Shown piece by piece: positions 17,273 through 25,603 of a stretch of DNA of 64,000 nt. Below the pieces are notes generated by a model, which had not been told where the DNA came from, searched no databases, and saw only the letters and a list, made by a program, of their open reading frames with translations. Positions within the stretch are counted from its first letter, which is position 1, and the number at the start of each line of letters is the position of its first letter. The stretch is from Leucobacter sp. G161 (GTDB lineage: Bacteria > Actinomycetota > Actinomycetes > Actinomycetales > Microbacteriaceae), in the NCBI RefSeq assembly GCF_001482305.1, contig NZ_LOHP01000060.1, positions 1 through 64,000 on the forward strand. The letters are read 5' to 3'. The position numbers were made by a program, and so were the translations under genes.

Positions 17273-17905
17273 CTAGTTACTGAGGCGATGGTAGGCGAGC
17301 ACACCACGCACGGCTTCGGTGAAGCGCTCGCGGGCGACGACTGCGCCCTCGCGACGCATCCCGCCGTGCGTGACTCGGAGGATCCGCTCGGGCGAAACGA
17401 AGCTCTCTCGGCCTTGGGAATCCCACGCTCCGCTCCCGATGGAGATAAAGTCGCGGTGGAATTTCGAGCTGACGTAGCAGCCGAAGACGGTCGTGGCGTC
17501 GATCCGCCCGATGATCAGCACGGGTCGGTCTTTGCCGCGGCCGTCGTTCTCAACGTACGGCACCCAGGTCCAGACGATCTCGCCCGGATCGGGGTCGCCG
17601 TCCATGCTCGGCGCGTATTCGAGTTTCGCACCGCGCAGTTCACTCGCCGCGACGTCGCGCGTCGCCCCCTCGCCAAACTGGCCAGGGCTTGATTCGTACC
17701 CGCGGTCGCCGCCCGAGGACTGCGACCCGGCTGTGGGCCGCGCGGAGTCGACGCGTGGGCCGCCGGGCCTGGGGCCAACCTTCGGCTTGAGCGTTGCCGT
17801 CGGCCCCTGCGCCCGCGGCGGCGCTTGTGCCCCGCCCCGCTTGTCGAGCCCAAGGATCGACCGAAGCGCGACGCCGATCTGATACCAAATGCTGTTGTTG
17901 GCCAC
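17273..17905 (-). CDS. PemK/MazF-fold protein with disordered N-terminal extension
   Basis: A 210-residue protein. Residues 1-20 form a short hydrophobic helix, about 21-100 are Pro/Gly/Ser-rich and disordered, and the C-terminal half has the PemK/MazF fold: GEIVWTWVPY, then KDRPVLIIGR with the conserved Arg, and the strand CYVSSKFH. Such domains are usually endoribonuclease toxins, but no antitoxin gene is adjacent, so a toxin role is doubtful. It starts 2 bases after the zapE stop, so the two are cotranscribed. Confidence 0.82.
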   Translation of the reverse strand: MANNSIWYQIGVALRSILGLDKRGGAQAPPRAQGPTATLKPKVGPRPGGPRVDSARPTAGSQSSGGDRGYESSPGQFGEGATRDVAASELRGAKLEYAPSMDGDPDPGEIVWTWVPYVENDGRGKDRPVLIIGRIDATTVFGCYVSSKFHRDFISIGSGAWDSQGRESFVSPERILRVTHGGMRREGAVVARERFTEAVRGVLAYHRLSN

Positions 17906-17907
17906 GG

Positions 17908-18972
17908 CTACCCGATTTCGTGCGAGGTGAGCGCATTCAGTCGTGATTGGCAGCGCTGATACTTCTTCCGGTAGCCGCCGTCGATCATCCCGCCACCGAA
18001 GATCTCGGTGAGCGGCAACCCAGTGGACCGGATCGGAATCTGCGCGTCGTAGACGCGGTCAATGAACGCAACGAATCGGAGGGCCGCCGACTGGTCAGTG
18101 AGCTCGTGCACACCTCGCAGGCCGATGGTCTGCACGCCCTCGAGCAGCCCGATGTAGCTCGACGGGTGCACCGTCGCAAGGTGAGCGATGAGCTCGTCAA
18201 AGCCGTCGTCGGTCATGCGCAGACCGGAAGCAGCGACGTCGGCAAGTGCGAACTGGTACTCCTCATCGGACAGGGCGACTGCCTCGCCCTGCAGATCGCG
18301 CTGGCGGTAGTCCACGCCGTCGATGCGGATCGTCGTGAACCGGTCGGACATCGCCTGAATCTCGCGCATGAAGTCAGCGGCGGCGAAGCGGCCCTCGCCG
18401 AGCGCGTTCGGTGGCGTGTTCGACGTCGCGACGAACTTCGAGCCGGTCTTCGTCAGATCCCCGATGAGGCGTGTCATGAGCATCGTGTCGCCCGGGTCGT
18501 CGAGCTCAAACTCGTCAATGCAAATAAGCTTCGCGCCCTGCAGCACGCTCACTGCGCCCGCGTATCCAAGCGCCCCAACGAGCGCGGTGTACTCGATGAA
18601 CGTACCGAAGTACTTCCGGCCCTGCTGTGCGTGCCACGCTGCTGCGAGCAGGTGGGTCTTGCCAACTCCAAAGCCGCCGTCGAGATAGACGCCCGGCTTC
18701 GAGGCTGCAGCGGGGGCCGCTTCGGCTTTCTTACGGCCGAAGCCGAAGAAGCCGCCGCTCTTGCCGTTGCCGTTGCCGCGCGGTGACACGAAGGCCCGCA
18801 GCAAGTCGCGGGCTTGGGCCTGCGAATCATAGTTCTCATCGGGCACGTACGAGTCGAAGCTTGCGTTCGCGAACTGGGGCGGGGGCACGAGGGTCGCAAC
18901 GAGTTCGGTGCCCGAGATCCGCGGATTGCGGTCGACAAGGCTCGCGAAACTGTGCGTTTGGGTAGCAGACAT
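17908..18972 (-). CDS. zapE: Cell division protein ZapE, AFG1-like ATPase
   Basis: A 354-residue P-loop ATPase. Walker A is GGFGVGKT (99-106) and Walker B lies in LICIDEFELDD. DRFTTIRIDGVDYR and the Afg1-type C-terminal part follow. The family associates with FtsZ in proteobacteria; in actinobacteria the role is less well defined. There is an insertion of Gly/Lys/Ala-rich low-complexity sequence (about 64-92) before Walker A. ATG at 18972 fits TAGACT 7 bases upstream (leaderless). Confidence 0.92.
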   Translation of the reverse strand: MSATQTHSFASLVDRNPRISGTELVATLVPPPQFANASFDSYVPDENYDSQAQARDLLRAFVSPRGNGNGKSGGFFGFGRKKAEAAPAAASKPGVYLDGGFGVGKTHLLAAAWHAQQGRKYFGTFIEYTALVGALGYAGAVSVLQGAKLICIDEFELDDPGDTMLMTRLIGDLTKTGSKFVATSNTPPNALGEGRFAAADFMREIQAMSDRFTTIRIDGVDYRQRDLQGEAVALSDEEYQFALADVAASGLRMTDDGFDELIAHLATVHPSSYIGLLEGVQTIGLRGVHELTDQSAALRFVAFIDRVYDAQIPIRSTGLPLTEIFGGGMIDGGYRKKYQRCQSRLNALTSHEIG

Positions 18973-18982
18973 CCGCTCTAGT

Positions 18983-20194
18983 CTAATGCCCTCGCCAGCC
19001 CGGCTGAGGGAGTGCCGACACGAAGGTGAGCACGGTCTGTTCCCAGCGCTCAGGGTCGGCGTTCCACAGTCGCACATGCCCGCCCTCCGGGATGCTCACC
19101 AGCTGCACGAGATCGGGCTGTTCGGCTGCGATGACCTGCGAACCGTGCCACGGTACGAAGCGGTCGTTCGGGCTCGCGAGGACAAGCACAGGGACGTCGA
19201 TCCCCTGCGCGAGGACCTCTGGCCGGAGGTCCTCGAAATCGACGCCCTCAGCTTCGCCCGAAGCAACGACACCGCGTGCGAGCAGCTCCATGCCGACGTC
19301 GGCGATGAGGCGCGGCAAGCCCGCCTGCCGCGCTTTGTCGCGGAGGATCCCTGGCCAGTCTGCGCCGGGCGACTCGAGAATCACGCCGTCGATGATGTCC
19401 CGGTGTGTGCCGCGCGCCAGACTGATGAGGCTCGCAGTGCCACCCATCGACCAGCCCATGAGTGTGACGCGTTCCGCACCGCGAGCCCGGGCAGCAGCGA
19501 TCGCGGCATCGACGTCGCGGCTCTCGGAAATTCCCATGCCGTAACGGCCGTTGAGGCCGGCTGGCTGGCCGAGGTCGTTGCGATACTGGATGATCATGCT
19601 CGTCACGCCTGCGCGTGCGAACGGCTCTATGCCGCGGAAGGTTTCAGCGGGTGATGCCCCGCGACCGTGGACGTGGATCGCCCAGCGCTTCTTGCGTTTC
19701 CGCTTGGGATGCACGATCCAGGCGTCCATCGGGCCGTGCTCAGACTCGTATGTCGTCTGTTCGACGCGGTACCCAAGCTCCTCGGGTGACGTGTACCACC
19801 AGCCGACCATGCGGCCGGAGGCGCCAGGCACGAGTTCGCCGCTGTCGACGCCCACAACGGCGCGCAACACGTCTCGTCCGTTGCGGCCGATCACCGGCCC
19901 GAGACGGGCATGGCCCGTCGGGATCGCGCCGGTGCCTCCCCCAGGCGTGGCGCCAGGGGGATCAAAGAGCAACGAGTGCTGACCGCGGGCGCCCGATCCC
20001 TCGCCGCTGATCCACACGAGCGGCGTCTCCCCTGGCACCACGCGGCGTACCTGCACTGGGCGTTCGAGCCCTCGATCCACAGTGACCGAGAGCCGCGCCA
20101 GCATCGCGGCAAGTCCGGCGGAGATAGCCACCGCCCCGACCGCGACTCCGACAGCAGTAGCCCCCGCCACAGCGAGTGCCTGTCTCGTTTTCAT
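18983..20194 (-). CDS. Membrane-anchored alpha/beta hydrolase
   Basis: A 403-residue protein. An N-terminal hydrophobic segment (about 5-32) is probably a membrane anchor. The hydrolase core carries HVHGRG (oxyanion region), nucleophile elbow GWSMGG with Ser249, an acid in VLASPNDRFVP and the His in EGGHVRLW. The substrate is unknown; peptidase S9-like or esterase activity is plausible. ATG at 20194 starts just before the hydrophobic segment, and the gene is divergent to DUF3000. It ends 10 bases before the zapE start. Confidence 0.88.
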   Translation of the reverse strand: MKTRQALAVAGATAVGVAVGAVAISAGLAAMLARLSVTVDRGLERPVQVRRVVPGETPLVWISGEGSGARGQHSLLFDPPGATPGGGTGAIPTGHARLGPVIGRNGRDVLRAVVGVDSGELVPGASGRMVGWWYTSPEELGYRVEQTTYESEHGPMDAWIVHPKRKRKKRWAIHVHGRGASPAETFRGIEPFARAGVTSMIIQYRNDLGQPAGLNGRYGMGISESRDVDAAIAAARARGAERVTLMGWSMGGTASLISLARGTHRDIIDGVILESPGADWPGILRDKARQAGLPRLIADVGMELLARGVVASGEAEGVDFEDLRPEVLAQGIDVPVLVLASPNDRFVPWHGSQVIAAEQPDLVQLVSIPEGGHVRLWNADPERWEQTVLTFVSALPQPGWRGH

Positions 20195-20281
20195 CCCGAC
20201 TCCGTTCGAGGGTGCGCGTATATTTCGGCTGGCCCGGCGTGGCAGCACGTCAGGGCACAACGGAAACTCTAGTCTTCGGAT

Positions 20282-20902
20282 GTGTCCACACCGCCCACGG
20301 CGCTCCCCGCCGAATTTGCTAGCGCAGCCGAAGAGCTTCGCGGCGCAACGCTGCGTAGTGACCTCGCAGTGCGCGAAATTGCCCCGCCCGACCGCATCGC
20401 ACCGCACTCCATCGCGTTTGCTGCGGGGGTGCGTGAGGCGACCGGCCCCGATCCGGAGTCGGTGCTCGACTCCCCCGCCGGCGCCGGTCGATTCGTGTTG
20501 ATGCACGACCCAAACTCAGCTGACGAGTGGGGTGGTGACTTCCGCATCGTCTGCTACGCGCAAGCGCCGCTCGAGCTCGAGATCGGTGTCGATCCGTTCA
20601 TCTCTGACGTCGCCTGGTCGTGGCTTGTCGACGCACTCGAATCGCGCGAGGCAACCTACAGCTATATCTCTGGCACCGCCACCAAGGTGCTGTCGAGCAG
20701 CTTCGGGGCGTTAGAAGCGCGCGGTGACGGTGCGCAGATCGAACTGCGGGCCTCGTGGACCCCGCTCGGCGGCAGCTTCGCCGCCCATGCCGAAGCTTGG
20801 TCAGAATTGTTGTGCTTGCTCGCAGGCTTGCCGCAGCAGGAGGGTGTCGCATCATTAACCCAACAGCGAGTCCGCGCGCAGCGCAGCGCGGTGACCTCAT
20901 GA
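20282..20902 (+). CDS. DUF3000 family protein
   Basis: A 206-residue actinobacterial protein of unknown function. The conserved core includes IAPHSIAFAAGV and the strand pattern around DEWGGDFRIVCYAQAP and GTATKVLSSSFG. It overlaps rnd by 4 bases (ATGA), the usual partner in Microbacteriaceae. GTG at 20282 is supported by TAGTCT (20270-20275) with 6 bases between, so the message is probably leaderless. Confidence 0.88.
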   Translation: MSTPPTALPAEFASAAEELRGATLRSDLAVREIAPPDRIAPHSIAFAAGVREATGPDPESVLDSPAGAGRFVLMHDPNSADEWGGDFRIVCYAQAPLELEIGVDPFISDVAWSWLVDALESREATYSYISGTATKVLSSSFGALEARGDGAQIELRASWTPLGGSFAAHAEAWSELLCLLAGLPQQEGVASLTQQRVRAQRSAVTS

Positions 20903-22065
20903 GCCCGGACAGCTGGACGCTCGTTACGGACGACGCGGGGCTCGCACAGGCGAGCGCCCTCATCGCCGCGGGTGACGGCCCGTTCGGCGTCGACACCGAG
21001 CGTGCCTCAGGCTTTACGTACAGCAACCGCGCCTACCTCGTTCAGGTGTTCCGGCGTGGCTCAGGCACCTTCCTCTTCGACCCCGTCGACATCACCGATT
21101 TCTCGCCGCTCGCGGCGGCACTCACCGGCGACGAATGGGTGCTGCACGCCGCTGATCAGGATCTTCCGAGCCTCGCGGAGATCGGACTCATCCCAGCACG
21201 GCTATTTGACACCGAACTCGGTTCGCGTCTACTCGGACTTGATCGAGTCGGGCTCGGCTCGGTGACCGCGGAGCTGCTCGACGTTGAGCTCGCGAAGGCG
21301 CACTCCGCGGCAGACTGGTCGACGAGGCCACTGCCCGAGCCGTGGCTCGAATACGCGGCCCTCGACGTAGCGTTGCTGCCTGATCTGCGTGACGCTGTCG
21401 CTGCGCGTCTGCTTGAGGCGGGCAAGCTCGATTTCGCCGAACAGGAGTTCGAGGCCGTGCGCGTGCGCCCGCCGAAGCCCAAGGCGCTTGAGCCGTGGCG
21501 CAAGCTGTCCGGCGGGAACCGAATGAAGGCCCCGCGGCAGCTCGCGATGCTGCGGGAGCTGTGGATTGCCCGCGACGAGCTCGCGCAGGAACTCGATGTC
21601 GCGCCAGGCCGACTCCTGCCGGACTCGTCGATCGTTGCGGCAGTGACCGCGAACCCGCGTTCGGCTGGTTCCCTCGCATCGATGAAGACATTCCGCGGCC
21701 GAGCGAGCCGCACTGAGCTCGACCGTTGGTGGCGCGCGATCCTGCGCGGGAAAACCACGGAGGATCTCCCCGGGCCAAAGAAGCGCGAGCCGGGCACGAT
21801 CCCGAGCCATCGCGGTTGGTCGCAGCGCCATCCCGAGGCCGCGGATCGCCTTGCCGAGCTGCGCGCTGTGGTCACCGCGGAGGCGGAGCGGCAGCATATG
21901 CCTCCTGAGAACCTCATCGCCCCGGCGCTCGTGCGCGAGCTCGCGTGGCAGCCACCCGCAGATCCCTCTCCCGAGGGCGTCGCGAATCGGCTCGCGGACC
22001 TCGGCGCCCGGCCGTGGCAGCTTGCACTTGTTGCACCAATTCTCTCAGTCGTTTTTGTAGACTAA
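20899..22065 (+). CDS. rnd: Ribonuclease D-like 3'-5' exonuclease with HRDC domain
   Basis: A 388-residue protein with an N-terminal DEDDy exonuclease domain: FGVDTERASG (first Asp and Glu), LHAADQDLPSL, and YAALDVALLPDL with the last Tyr and Asp. An HRDC domain (RQLAMLRELWIARDELAQEL region) follows. It trims RNA 3' ends, such as tRNA precursors. It is translationally coupled to DUF3000 by ATGA. Confidence 0.93.
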   Translation: MSPDSWTLVTDDAGLAQASALIAAGDGPFGVDTERASGFTYSNRAYLVQVFRRGSGTFLFDPVDITDFSPLAAALTGDEWVLHAADQDLPSLAEIGLIPARLFDTELGSRLLGLDRVGLGSVTAELLDVELAKAHSAADWSTRPLPEPWLEYAALDVALLPDLRDAVAARLLEAGKLDFAEQEFEAVRVRPPKPKALEPWRKLSGGNRMKAPRQLAMLRELWIARDELAQELDVAPGRLLPDSSIVAAVTANPRSAGSLASMKTFRGRASRTELDRWWRAILRGKTTEDLPGPKKREPGTIPSHRGWSQRHPEAADRLAELRAVVTAEAERQHMPPENLIAPALVRELAWQPPADPSPEGVANRLADLGARPWQLALVAPILSVVFVD

Positions 22066-22181
22066 CGCCAAGTTTTTGGAAACCTCGCGCCCCGCAGCGC
22101 GCGATCCGCGCACCCGAACTGCGCTCCCAAGGCTGACTTCGTAGGATGAGAGCATCCAACACACCACATGATGGAGGCGAA

Positions 22182-23384
22182 GTGGCCACAATGAGAGAAG
22201 TCGTATTCGTAGACGGGGTACGAACCCCATTCGGACGCGCCGGAGAAAAGGGCATGTACGCGGGAACCCGCGCCGATGACCTCGCCGTTAAGGCGCTCCA
22301 GGGACTTGTCGAGCGAAACCCAGAGGTTCCGCTTGACCGGATCGACGATGTTGGCATCGCAGCAACGACGCAGCAGGGTGACCAGGGGCTTACGCTCGGG
22401 CGCTCCGTTGCCATCCTTGCGGGCCTCCCGAACACCGTGCCGGGCTTCGCGCTCGACCGAATGTGCGCGGGAGCTATGACCACCGCATCGTTTATGGGCG
22501 CAGCAATTGGCGCGGGCCAGTACGACCTCGCGGTCGCCGGCGGCGTCGAGCACATGGGCAGGCACCCGATCGGTGAGGGCGCGGATCCCAACCCGCGCTT
22601 CGTCGCCGAGAAGATGGTGAGCCCCGACGCACTGAACATGGGCATGACGGCGGAGCGGCTCCACGATCGCTTCCCGCAGCTCACCAAGGAGCGCTCGGAC
22701 CGATTCGGCATGCTCAGCCAGCAGAAGGTGCAGGCTGCATACGATCGCGGCGACATCCAGCCGGATCTCGTTCCGGTCGCGGTGCAGTCCGCGGCAGGCT
22801 GGGGCCTCGCTACAGAGGACGAGGGTCGTCGACCCGAGACCACGCTTGAGGGCCTCGCGACGCTGAAGACCCCATTCCGCCCGCACGGCCGCGTCACCGC
22901 CGGCACTGCATCCCCGCTCACCGACGGCGCAACGATGTCGCTGCTCGCCGGGGGCGACACCGCGAAGGAGCTCGGCCTGAAGCCGAAGATGCGCCTCGTC
23001 TCGTTCGCCTTCGCTGGCGTCGAGCCAGAGGTCATGGGCCTGGGCCCGGTCCCCTCGACGGAGAAGGCTTTGAAGAAGGCCGGTCTCTCGATCGCTGACA
23101 TCGGGCTCTTCGAGCTCAATGAGGCGTTCGCCGTGCAGGTGCTGTCGCTGCTTGATCACTTCGACATTGCTGACGATGATCCCCGCGTCAACATGTGGGG
23201 CGGCGCCATCGCGGTCGGGCACCCGCTCGCGGCGACTGGCGTTCGCCTGATGATCCAGCTTGCTCGCCAGTTCGAGCAGCGCCCCGACGTGCGCTACGGC
23301 GTCACTGCAATGTGCGTTGGTCTCGGCCAGGGCGGCACCCAGATCTGGGAGAACCCCCACTACAACGGCAAGAAGGGTAAGTAA
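22182..23384 (+). CDS. Acetyl-CoA acyltransferase (thiolase)
   Basis: A 400-residue thiolase. Cys95 in DRMCAGAM is the nucleophile, NEAFAVQ and GHPLAATG carry the other catalytic residues, and the second Cys lies in MCVGLGQGG. It performs the last step of fatty acid beta-oxidation, releasing acetyl-CoA. GTG at 22182 follows GGAGG by 4 bases. ATG at 22191 is an alternative. fadB starts 5 bases downstream, so the two form a FadA-FadB pair. Confidence 0.94.
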   Translation: MATMREVVFVDGVRTPFGRAGEKGMYAGTRADDLAVKALQGLVERNPEVPLDRIDDVGIAATTQQGDQGLTLGRSVAILAGLPNTVPGFALDRMCAGAMTTASFMGAAIGAGQYDLAVAGGVEHMGRHPIGEGADPNPRFVAEKMVSPDALNMGMTAERLHDRFPQLTKERSDRFGMLSQQKVQAAYDRGDIQPDLVPVAVQSAAGWGLATEDEGRRPETTLEGLATLKTPFRPHGRVTAGTASPLTDGATMSLLAGGDTAKELGLKPKMRLVSFAFAGVEPEVMGLGPVPSTEKALKKAGLSIADIGLFELNEAFAVQVLSLLDHFDIADDDPRVNMWGGAIAVGHPLAATGVRLMIQLARQFEQRPDVRYGVTAMCVGLGQGGTQIWENPHYNGKKGK

Positions 23385-23389
23385 CCGAT

Positions 23390-25525
23390 ATGACTGACTA
23401 CTCGAAGATCGACTTCTCGCCGATCGTAAGCGCTTCCGACGACGAGGTTGTTACCGAGTCCTTCGTTCGCGACGTGAAGCTCCCCTCTGGCGGCACACTC
23501 GCGCTCATCACGCTCGACAACGGGCGCGACTACACGCGCCCGAACACCTTCGGGCCGCGCACCCTGCAAGGCCTCGGCGAGGTGCTGGATGCGCTCACGC
23601 AGCGCGCAGCAGCTGGCGAGATCCAGGCCGTAGCGGTGACCGGGAAACAGTTCATCTTTGGTGCAGGCGCAGACCTCTCAAAGGTGTCGACGCTTGCCAC
23701 CGCTGAAAACGCACGCCTGATGGCACAGGCGGGGCACTTTGTGCTCGGCAAGTTCGGCAAGATCGGCGTTCCCTCGTTTGCGTTCGTGAACGGCCTCGCG
23801 CTCGGTGGCGCACTGGAGATCGCACTGAACTGCGATTACCGCACGCTCGACTCGTCGACCGCAGCGATCGCCTTCCCCGAGGTCTTCCTCGGCATCATCC
23901 CCGGCTGGGGTGGCGCGACACTGCTCCCGAACCTCATCGGCATCGAGAACGCGCTGAAGGTGATCGTCTCGAACCCGCTGCAGAACAACCGGATGCTCAA
24001 GCCCGAGCAGGCATACGAACTTGGTATCTTCGACACGATGTTCGGCGCGGCGAGCTTCCTCGAGCAGTCCATTGCCTGGGCCGACAGCGTCCTCACGGGC
24101 AAGACGAAGGTCGAGCGCCCGAACGAGCCAGGCAAGATCGAGCGCATGACGAAGTGGCCCATCGCGATCAAGGTCGCACGGGACACCGTAAAGTCACGGC
24201 TCGGCACTGCAGCGAAGTCGCCGTACGCGGCGATCGATCTGCTCGCCGCCGCAAAGGACAACGACATCGAGGCTGGCTTCGCCCGTGAGGATGAGGCGCT
24301 CGCCGAACTCATCTCCGGCGATCAGTTCGCTGCGTCGATCTACGCATTCGACCTCGTCCAGAAGCGCGCCAAGCGTCCGGCCGGCGCACCCGACAAGGCG
24401 CTCGCAAAGCGCGTGCAGAAGGTCGGCATTATCGGCGCGGGCCTCATGGCAAGCCAGTTCGCCCTCCTGTTTGCGCGCAAACTGCGCGTGCCCGTCGTCA
24501 TCACTGATCTCGACCAGGGACGCGTTGACAAGGGCGTCGCCTACATTCACGGCGAGATCGACAAGATGCACGAGAAGGGCCGTCTGTCGACGGACGACGC
24601 GAACCAGGTTAAGGGGCTCGTGACCGGCACCACCGACAAGTCGCTCTTTGCTGATTGCGACTGGGTCATCGAGGCCGTGTTTGAGGAGCTCACGGTGAAG
24701 CAGCAGGTCTTCGCAGAGATCGAGCAGATCGTCTCCCCCGAGGCGATCCTCGCAACGAACACCTCCTCGCTGTCCGTCGAACAGATTGGGTCGAAGCTTG
24801 CGAACCCCGAACGGCTCGTTGGCTTCCACTTCTTCAACCCGGTCGCGGTTATGCCGCTGCTCGAGGTCGTGAAGAGCCCTGCAACGAGCGACGAGGCGCT
24901 CTCGACCGCGATGATCATCGCGAAGCAACTCGGCAAGAGTGCCATCATCACGGCAGATCGTCCGGGCTTCGTCGTGAACCGCCTGCTCGCGAAGGTCATG
25001 GGCGAGGCTGCGCGCGCGCTCGACGAGGGCACTCCGCTGCCCGTTGTCGAGCAGTCGCTGGCTCCCATCGGCATCCCGATGGGTCCGTTCGAGCTCATTG
25101 ACCTGGTGGGATGGAAGGTCGCCGCCCACGTGCAGGACACGATGGTGGCCGCGTTCCCCGAGCGCTTCTACGCGTCACCGAACATGCACGCCATGTCGGA
25201 GCTCGAGGAGCCGCTCGTGAAGAACAAGATCGGCAAGGTCGAGGACCTCTCGAAGGCAGCAAAGAAGGCCCTCAAGTTTGGCAAGACCCCGGTCGCGCCA
25301 GAGGAGATCCTGCGCCGCGTCGAGGACGAACTCGCCAACGAGATCAAGATCATGCTCGACGAGGGTGTTGTCCACGCCGCCGAGGATATCGACCTTGGTC
25401 TCATCCTGGGTGCCGGCTGGCCGTTCCAGGCAGGCGGCGCGACACCGTACCTGGACCGCGTCGGCGCATCCGAGCGTGTCTTCGGCGGAACGTTCCACGA
25501 TCCCCGGATCGCTGCGAAGAGCTAG
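23390..25525 (+). CDS. fadB: Fused enoyl-CoA hydratase / 3-hydroxyacyl-CoA dehydrogenase (FadB-like)
   Basis: A 711-residue two-domain enzyme. The N-terminal crotonase half has FGAGADLSKV and the catalytic glutamates in ALGGALEIALNCDYR and FPEVFLGIIPGWGG. The C-terminal half has the NAD motif GIIGAGLMASQFA, then GFHFFNPVAVMPLLEVV with the catalytic His and Glu, and a second dehydrogenase domain. It performs hydration and oxidation steps of beta-oxidation, feeding the thiolase encoded just upstream. Confidence 0.95.
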   Translation: MTDYSKIDFSPIVSASDDEVVTESFVRDVKLPSGGTLALITLDNGRDYTRPNTFGPRTLQGLGEVLDALTQRAAAGEIQAVAVTGKQFIFGAGADLSKVSTLATAENARLMAQAGHFVLGKFGKIGVPSFAFVNGLALGGALEIALNCDYRTLDSSTAAIAFPEVFLGIIPGWGGATLLPNLIGIENALKVIVSNPLQNNRMLKPEQAYELGIFDTMFGAASFLEQSIAWADSVLTGKTKVERPNEPGKIERMTKWPIAIKVARDTVKSRLGTAAKSPYAAIDLLAAAKDNDIEAGFAREDEALAELISGDQFAASIYAFDLVQKRAKRPAGAPDKALAKRVQKVGIIGAGLMASQFALLFARKLRVPVVITDLDQGRVDKGVAYIHGEIDKMHEKGRLSTDDANQVKGLVTGTTDKSLFADCDWVIEAVFEELTVKQQVFAEIEQIVSPEAILATNTSSLSVEQIGSKLANPERLVGFHFFNPVAVMPLLEVVKSPATSDEALSTAMIIAKQLGKSAIITADRPGFVVNRLLAKVMGEAARALDEGTPLPVVEQSLAPIGIPMGPFELIDLVGWKVAAHVQDTMVAAFPERFYASPNMHAMSELEEPLVKNKIGKVEDLSKAAKKALKFGKTPVAPEEILRRVEDELANEIKIMLDEGVVHAAEDIDLGLILGAGWPFQAGGATPYLDRVGASERVFGGTFHDPRIAAKS

Positions 25526-25548
25526 TCCCTCTCGCTGAAACCACGAAA

Positions 25549-25584
25549 CGCCCTGCAGCCTCTCACACGAAAGGCTGCAGGGCG
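25549..25584. terminator. Terminator between fadB and dxs
   Basis: A 12-bp perfect stem (CGCCCTGCAGCC with its complement) around a 12-base loop is followed by TTTT on the plus strand. It separates the convergent genes fadB and dxs and probably serves both. Confidence 0.88.
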
Positions 25585-25603
25585 TTTTACGTGACGGCTG
25601 GCG

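Noticed and set aside
24194-25129. 311-codon minus-strand frame inside fadB
   Set aside because: It is antisense to conserved fadB codons; a shadow frame.
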